A program made the translations under genes and the position numbers. DNA of 64,000 bases from Panopea generosa (taxonomy: Eukaryota > Mollusca > Bivalvia > Adapedonta > Hiatellidae): the NCBI GenBank assembly GCA_029582155.1, contig CM055900.1, positions 46,737,736 to 46,801,735 on the forward strand, given 5' to 3'. A model generated the notes under the pieces. The model made no database searches. It worked only from the letters and a program-made list of their open reading frames with translations, and was not told the origin of the DNA. Positions 13,201 to 20,233 of the stretch are shown in pieces; positions within the stretch are counted from its first letter, which is position 1, and the number at the start of each line of letters is the position of its first letter.

Positions 13201-16200
13201 CAATGGAAGGTACAGGCTGGATGAGAAATGTTCTCCTTTATTGTCTGCTGCAAGCTGACCAATGGAAAGTACAGGCTGGATGAGAAATGTTCTCCTATAT
13301 TGTCTGCTGCAAGCTGTTTTTCATAATTGTGATTGCTTATTTGAAAAAAATACTTAAGTTGTATATTTTGACAATCCAGAGGGGATGACATACTTGAGAA
13401 ACTTTCTCAGTAATCATCTGCTGCAAACTGACCAATGAAATATTCCTCTCTGACAATACATGGGCTGGATGACTCAGTACTTTATATTTCATATATTGTC
13501 TGCTGCAAGTAATACACCTATAAGGTAAATGACTTACTTGAGAAACTTTCTCATATATTTTTTTTGTTTGCTGCAAGTTGACCTATGGAAGATTTTAATG
13601 CACACCAAGGTGCTTGACTTACTGGAGAAATGTTCTTGTATTTTTATTCCATTACAACTATAACTATAATAGGTGAATGACTTGAGACACTTTCTCATGT
13701 ATTGTCTGTTGCCAGCTGACTTATGAAAGGTTGCATTATAACTATAATAGGTGAATGACTTACTTGAGCAATTTTCTCATAAATTTTTTTTGTCTGCTGC
13801 AAGATGACCCATGGAAGACTCCATTATACCTATAAGGTGAATGACTTACTTGAGAAACTTCCTCATGTATTGTCTACTGCAGGAGGACCAGTAGAAGATT
13901 CCATTATACCTATAAGGTGAATGACTTATTTGAGGAACTTTCTCATATATTGTCTGCTGCAGGAGGACCAGTAGAAGATTCTAATATACCTATAAGGTGA
14001 ATGACTTATTTGAGGAACTTCCGCATATATTGTCTGCTGCAGGAGGACCAGTAGAAGATTCCATTATACCTATAAGGTGAATGACTTATTTGAGGAACTT
14101 TCTCATATATTGTCTGCTGCAGGAGGACCAGTAGAAGATTCTAATATACCTATAAGGTGAATGACTTATTTGAGGAACTTTCTCATATATTGTTAGCTGT
14201 AAGTTTACCCATAGATGATAACATTATAACTATAATAAATGAATGACTTGAGACACTTTCTCATATATTGTCTGCTGCCAGCTGACTTATGGAAGATTCA
14301 TTGATAACTATAATAGGTGAATGACTTACTTGAGAATTTTTCTCTTACAGTTTTTTTCCAATATACCTATAAGGTGAGTGACTTACTGGAGGAACTTCTT
14401 TATGTATTGTCTGCTAAACCAATGGAAGAATCCATTATACCTATAAGGTGAATGACATTTCTGAAGAACTGACTCATATAATTATTGTCTGCTGCAGGAG
14501 GACCAGTAGAAGATTCGTATATACCTATAAGGTGTACGACTTATTTGAGGAACTTCTGCTGCAAGTTGACTTATGTAAAATTTCATTATAACTATAATAG
14601 GTGAATGACATACCTGAGAAAACTTCTTTATGTATTGTCTGCTGCAAGTTGACTTATGGCAAATTCAAACCTATAAGGGGAATGACTTGCTTGAGAAACT
14701 TTCTCATGTATTGTTTGCTGCAAGTTGACTTATGGAAGATACAAACCTATAAGGTGAATGACTTACTTGAGAAACTTCCTCATATATTGTGTGCTGCAAG
14801 TTGACTTATGGAAGAGTTCATTATAACTATAATAGGTGAATGACTTACTTGAGATACTTCCTCATGTATTGTCTGCTGCAAGTTGACTTATGGAAGATAC
14901 AAACCTATAAGGTGAATGACTTACTTGAGAAACTTCCTCATATATTGTCTGCTGCTAGTTGACTTATGGAAGATTCCATTATAACTATAATAGGTGAATG
15001 ACTTACTTGAGGAACTTCCTCATGTATTGTCTGCTGCAAGTTGACCAATGGAAGATTCCACTTTGTGCAGAAAGCGTGGGTGACATGATGTTTCCAGTTG
15101 TTTCATGACAATTGTTGCTATCTCCGTCATGCAGCATTCCAAAGCTGAAACAGAGAGAGAAATGTGATTGTCTCCTCCTACAAAATTTATCAAGACTAGG
15201 AAAAGCATATATATAATTACCCATTGTGTTTTGGAGCTAAGTGCTCATAACTATGCAAATGGATGGCTAAGATTTTAGCAACAGCATTGACTACAGTTTC
15301 ACCTATGTTTTTATGTGCAAATGTACATGGTTTCAACCTTAAATATGAGTTAAGACTTCATTTTGTATAATAAAGATATATTACAGAATTGGTAAGGTCA
15401 GAAAAAAAAATATGTTTAGAGTTACCTGATTTTGATTTTTTAAAGTAAAAATATGAAAAACTGAGGAATGAATCTGCTTAATGTGCATTGATTTACTATC
15501 AAAATTAGTTTTAAAATCAATTTATTAAAATAGTTTATTAATATAACATTTTCTCCATAAAATAAAAGTTTGAAGAAAAAAAAATGCCTACCTAGCTACC
15601 CTATTTTTTTAGGTCAATTATCTGCTTAAACATAGGCATTTTTTTCTGCCCTAAATAATCAGCCAAAACATTGATAAGGTTTCAATTATTATAGCAAACT
15701 TTCAGAAAATGTTTGTGAGCCTTCAGCTTTCGCAAACTTGAAAGAAAAAGGGAGGCTGCAACTTACTTGTGTCCGAGCTCATGTGCCACAGTGAAGGCCG
15801 TAGAAAGTCCAGTGTCCTCGTTGACAATACAACTCCTCAGCTCACTGCACATTCCCCCGATGGGTGCAAAACCTGTCAAATAATCATATACTTGTGGTAA
15901 AAATGTAAACAAGAGGCCCATGGGCCTTAACGGTCACCTGATTATCCTTGATGACAAATGCTACATATGAAGATTTTTAAAGTTTACTTTAAATTTGACT
16001 GTTTTGGCACATGCCCAAGGTTACAGAGTAGTGTAGGGGGGGACCCAATAAAACATAAGCATTAACCATCATATCAGCAACAATAAATCACACCAAAATA
16101 ATTCAAATGAGACTATTGAGTAATCAGAAATGACAGTGTTTGTCATTTTCTATTATATAGATTTAATAAAGTAGGCTACCCCCAGGGCCAAACCATGAGA

Positions 16201-19200
16201 CCCAGGGACATGAAATTCACAAATTTTATGAAGGACCAATATATGTCAATAATCATGCTTACCAACTGTTTCTGAGTGTGTGTTATAATAATTATAAGAT
16301 TTTAAAAATTTATCTTGAGTTTAAATGTTTTGGCCCCGCCCTGAAGACCCCAGTGGGGTGGGGACCGAGCAATTCACAATTTTGATTCACCCTAAGGTAT
16401 CATAGCTGCATACAACATTTCATAACGCTTGAGCTTACGGTTTTTGAGAGGAAATAAAATACCAAAGGCAATCGCAAAATGTCCCATGAGACAAAGTCTC
16501 AGGTGATCTAAAAAAATTCTGACCTAGGCCAACATTATAAAAATGTTTGTTTGCTGTGCATTTTTTTTTCATGTCGATAGGTTGGTAGTTTTTGTTGTTG
16601 TTGCTAGATTGATTTTGCAATGTCATTGTAAACAAAAACGGACAGAAATCATGTAAAAACAATTAAATTCTTTGAACGGCAATAAATAAAAAAATTTATA
16701 TAGTTGCAATTTTTAGTGAGTAAGTAGGAGCATAGCAAACAATTTTATGTTAAGGATGTCCCAATAGTCACTAAAACAGAACAGTGATAATATTTCGACA
16801 TGAAATTAATGAGATAAAACAATCACAACCTTATGGTAAATACTTACCTAGTGTATCGCAGGGTGCATTTCTGTATGAGCATATATCCTTGCCTGTCAGA
16901 AGTACCGCATGGTCATGCAGTTTTCTGCGTCCATTATGAATACTTGCCTGCCACTGACAGAAGCTGTTCAGGGTCTTGTCGGCATGGTGGGTAATACGTA
17001 ATCCTGGCTACAAACATAGTCAGAAGATATGAAACAAAGCATGATTGGTAATGTGAACATACAAAACAAGTATAAGACAAGGTCATTTATTTCTTTTAAG
17101 TGAAATTAATGAAATGTTCCTATAAGACATTTTGGTCTTGAGTTCAAATCCCTGCCCAGCCACAGTCGCTGTGATGAATGATACTTTATAAAATTGCATT
17201 TTATTGTCATCCATCTCAGAGATAGCTGGGCCTGATTAACTCAGTCGGTTATACGTCTGACTATCAATCCAGGGGTTGTGAGTTCAAATCCCCTGCCCGG
17301 CAACAGCCTCTGTGATGATTGATATACGACATTGTGTCTCATTATCATTTGTCTCTCACCACTGATTCAATTGGGAAAGTTATCAGTTACTTGCGCAGAT
17401 GGGGTGTGCTGGAGTACTGGTTAATCCCAGGAAACAGTGGTTAGATTAACCGATCGTCTGTTAGCCCTCGATGGCATAAAAATGACGCTTAATATTCAAT
17501 CAATCAATCAATCAATCAATCTCAGAGATAGATGTGCTCCAGTACTGGTTAACATCCAGGATCCCAGGAAAGCATTGATAGGTGCACTAATCATCTGTTA
17601 GTCGTTGATGGCATAAAAATGATGCTAAACATTTAAATAAACAAACAAATCCTTAAAACACATTATAACACTTCTACAATGGTTGTATTAAACAGATAAA
17701 AAAGGATTACCTCCCTTCCATCAAGAAAGACAAGACCAACCAAGACGATAGCCATCGGGTACCCTAGGGACGTATCTTGATATAGCTGAGAGACCTAAAT
17801 TAAAAGTTAAAAAGAAAGACCATTAATTTATTTACATCATGAATTTAATTATTATTAAACAGAGCAAAAGTGTAGTGAATAGAGTGCTGGCCGCTCAAGC
17901 CAGAAGCAGGTTATATACCCAGCTCAATCCAATGCCTCTAAAGCAAGAGCTTGCGATAAGACAGAGCGCTCAACAATTCAAATATTTGTCATAAAAGTAC
18001 AAATTTGATTGAGACTGATGAAAAATCCAAGCAAACAAAGTTATATAACTTACTCAATTGAGTAAGCCTTATAAATGCAATAGCTTATATGAAGTTTCAA
18101 TCAAATACATGCAGTGGCTGCTGAGTAATAGAATTTCTAAGTCAATTAAAGGCCATAATTTGCAAAAAGATCCAGCAAGAGTTATTCCACTTGATTAAAT
18201 TGGTTTCATGACTTTAAAGCCATACGTAAAGTTTTAATCAAATACATTGGGTGGTTGTCTTGATATGGGCTTGATGGTAGTTGCATGCAAAACTTTAACC
18301 AGAATATCAAAGTCAAACTAGGGCAATAATTTGCATTATATTCAGGCAAGAGTTATCTAACTTAGTTATTGTAGTAGGCTTGATGACTGGGAAGTCTTGG
18401 GTGAAGTTTCAAGTCAATACATGCAATGGTTACTGAGATAGGGACTTGCATGCAAAATCTAACCAAGGAGCAATGCCAACACCCAGTCCAGTAGAATAGC
18501 TCTTTATTCTTTGAATAGTCAAGCTAAAAACAATGCTCAGTACTGGCTTTTTAGCCAGGCAGCAGACTCAAGAAAGGTTTATGATTATAAGCCAATCTGT
18601 GCAATCAAGTGAAAATAAGTAGATTTCCAAATGTAAAAGTCTGGTCACCGGTACTGGTATTGTTTGTGTTAATGTTTGTATACTGTATAAAACCTCTTGG
18701 TACTTAAAATATCATATTCTATAGTTAATTTTACTCTTTTATTTTCTATGATATGAGAGAACACTAAAATGATTAGCCAATTTAGACTACTTAATCAATG
18801 TGTGGGGATATGAATTTTCTGTTTAAGGGAGATAGTTGGAACTTCAATGCTGACAGCATGGTCCAGCAGTAGAGCATCGGGTCCAAGATCCCTCGGCCAT
18901 GGGCTCATTCCTACATCACCTCTGTGAATGGTGTCCTTGAGCGAGACACTTTATCCACATAAAATGTTCAGTACTTGTTCCGTCAAGGAAAAATTCAAGC
19001 ATGATTTATCTAAGTTGTAAGAACTTCTTTCACAATTGATGTAAAATAAATTTTAAAAAAATGCAGTGAATGTGTCTGCTGCATTAATCATCATACATGT
19101 ATCTGTTTGTTGTAGAACAAGTGTTTCTCAAATAGACATCAGCATATGGAAGGACTTCAAGATTGTTGAAAACTATAATAACCAGCATGCAATATAATAC

Positions 19201-20180
19201 TTACAATGTTAAATATACTAAGTACGTATGTAGTGACATTTTCCCGCCCGTGTTTCCTATACATGTCCTGATCAAGAACAACTAGAGTTTCAACGCTTCG
19301 TTCACTTCTCCTCGATGCCCTTTTCCTTCTGGCACGATGAAATCTTTGTGTTGATTTTGCATATTTACTGAAATCTTAAGAGCAAGATATAATGTTAACT
19401 GTAAATGTAAGGGACATAACTTTGTCTTATATGTTTTATGACATATTCATAGAGTTATCTCTTGTACACATTATTGCACAACAAAAAATTGGGTGAAATC
19501 AGATTTTGTTCACAGAAATAAGTTAAATAGCAATAAATAAATATGGATTGATGCAATGTTTAACATGTACATGTATCAATGTACAAATTTATCATAACCA
19601 TTAAATGGTAAATCTATGGTAATTTTTGGTGCATAACAGTATTTTCAACACATGACATATATATGACATATCCAGTTTTATTGGTGGAGGAAAACCTCAG
19701 AATGAATAAGAGTAGAACCACTGTCCTTCTGCAAGCAACTGTAATTGGTCACAGGGCAACAACATCTTAGACCCCAGAGAAATTGGAGGACTCTAAATCC
19801 ACGGAAATGAAAAGTAAGGACCCTTTTCTACTAAGAACAAGGAATCCCTGCACTGTGTGTTATCGAGCACCACTACAAAAACCAAGTTTTCTCCATACAA
19901 TAAAATAATGCCACAAAGTAATTATAGTTTTATTACTTTCCTAATGACGTCACTTGTATATCTTGAATAAACTAGATTTACTATAATTTGACTCAGAATG
20001 TACTTGAGCATTAAAAAGTAATATTTACAAACTGTTATAAATATTTCTTTCACTGCTGTTTTCCTTTACTGTAAAATAATTTCTTCATTATTTGGGAACT
20101 GTAACTCAGACTCCCTTGTGTTTTCTCTCTAAATCACGAAAAAATTTGAATCATTATATAGTTACGGAAAACAAGTTTTA

Positions 20181-20233
<53 letters not shown>

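Noticed and set aside
13191-13576. Minus-strand ORFs containing CSRQYM and FHWSA, looking like extra ADAMTS exons
   Set aside because: They are units of the exon-derived intronic array. They lack acceptors and would not continue the protein in phase.
19205-19367. Alternative acceptor for the furin-site exon at the AG just before 19367
   Set aside because: It would need two bases from the previous exon, but that exon's donor leaves one. The AG at 19375-19376 restores the frame.
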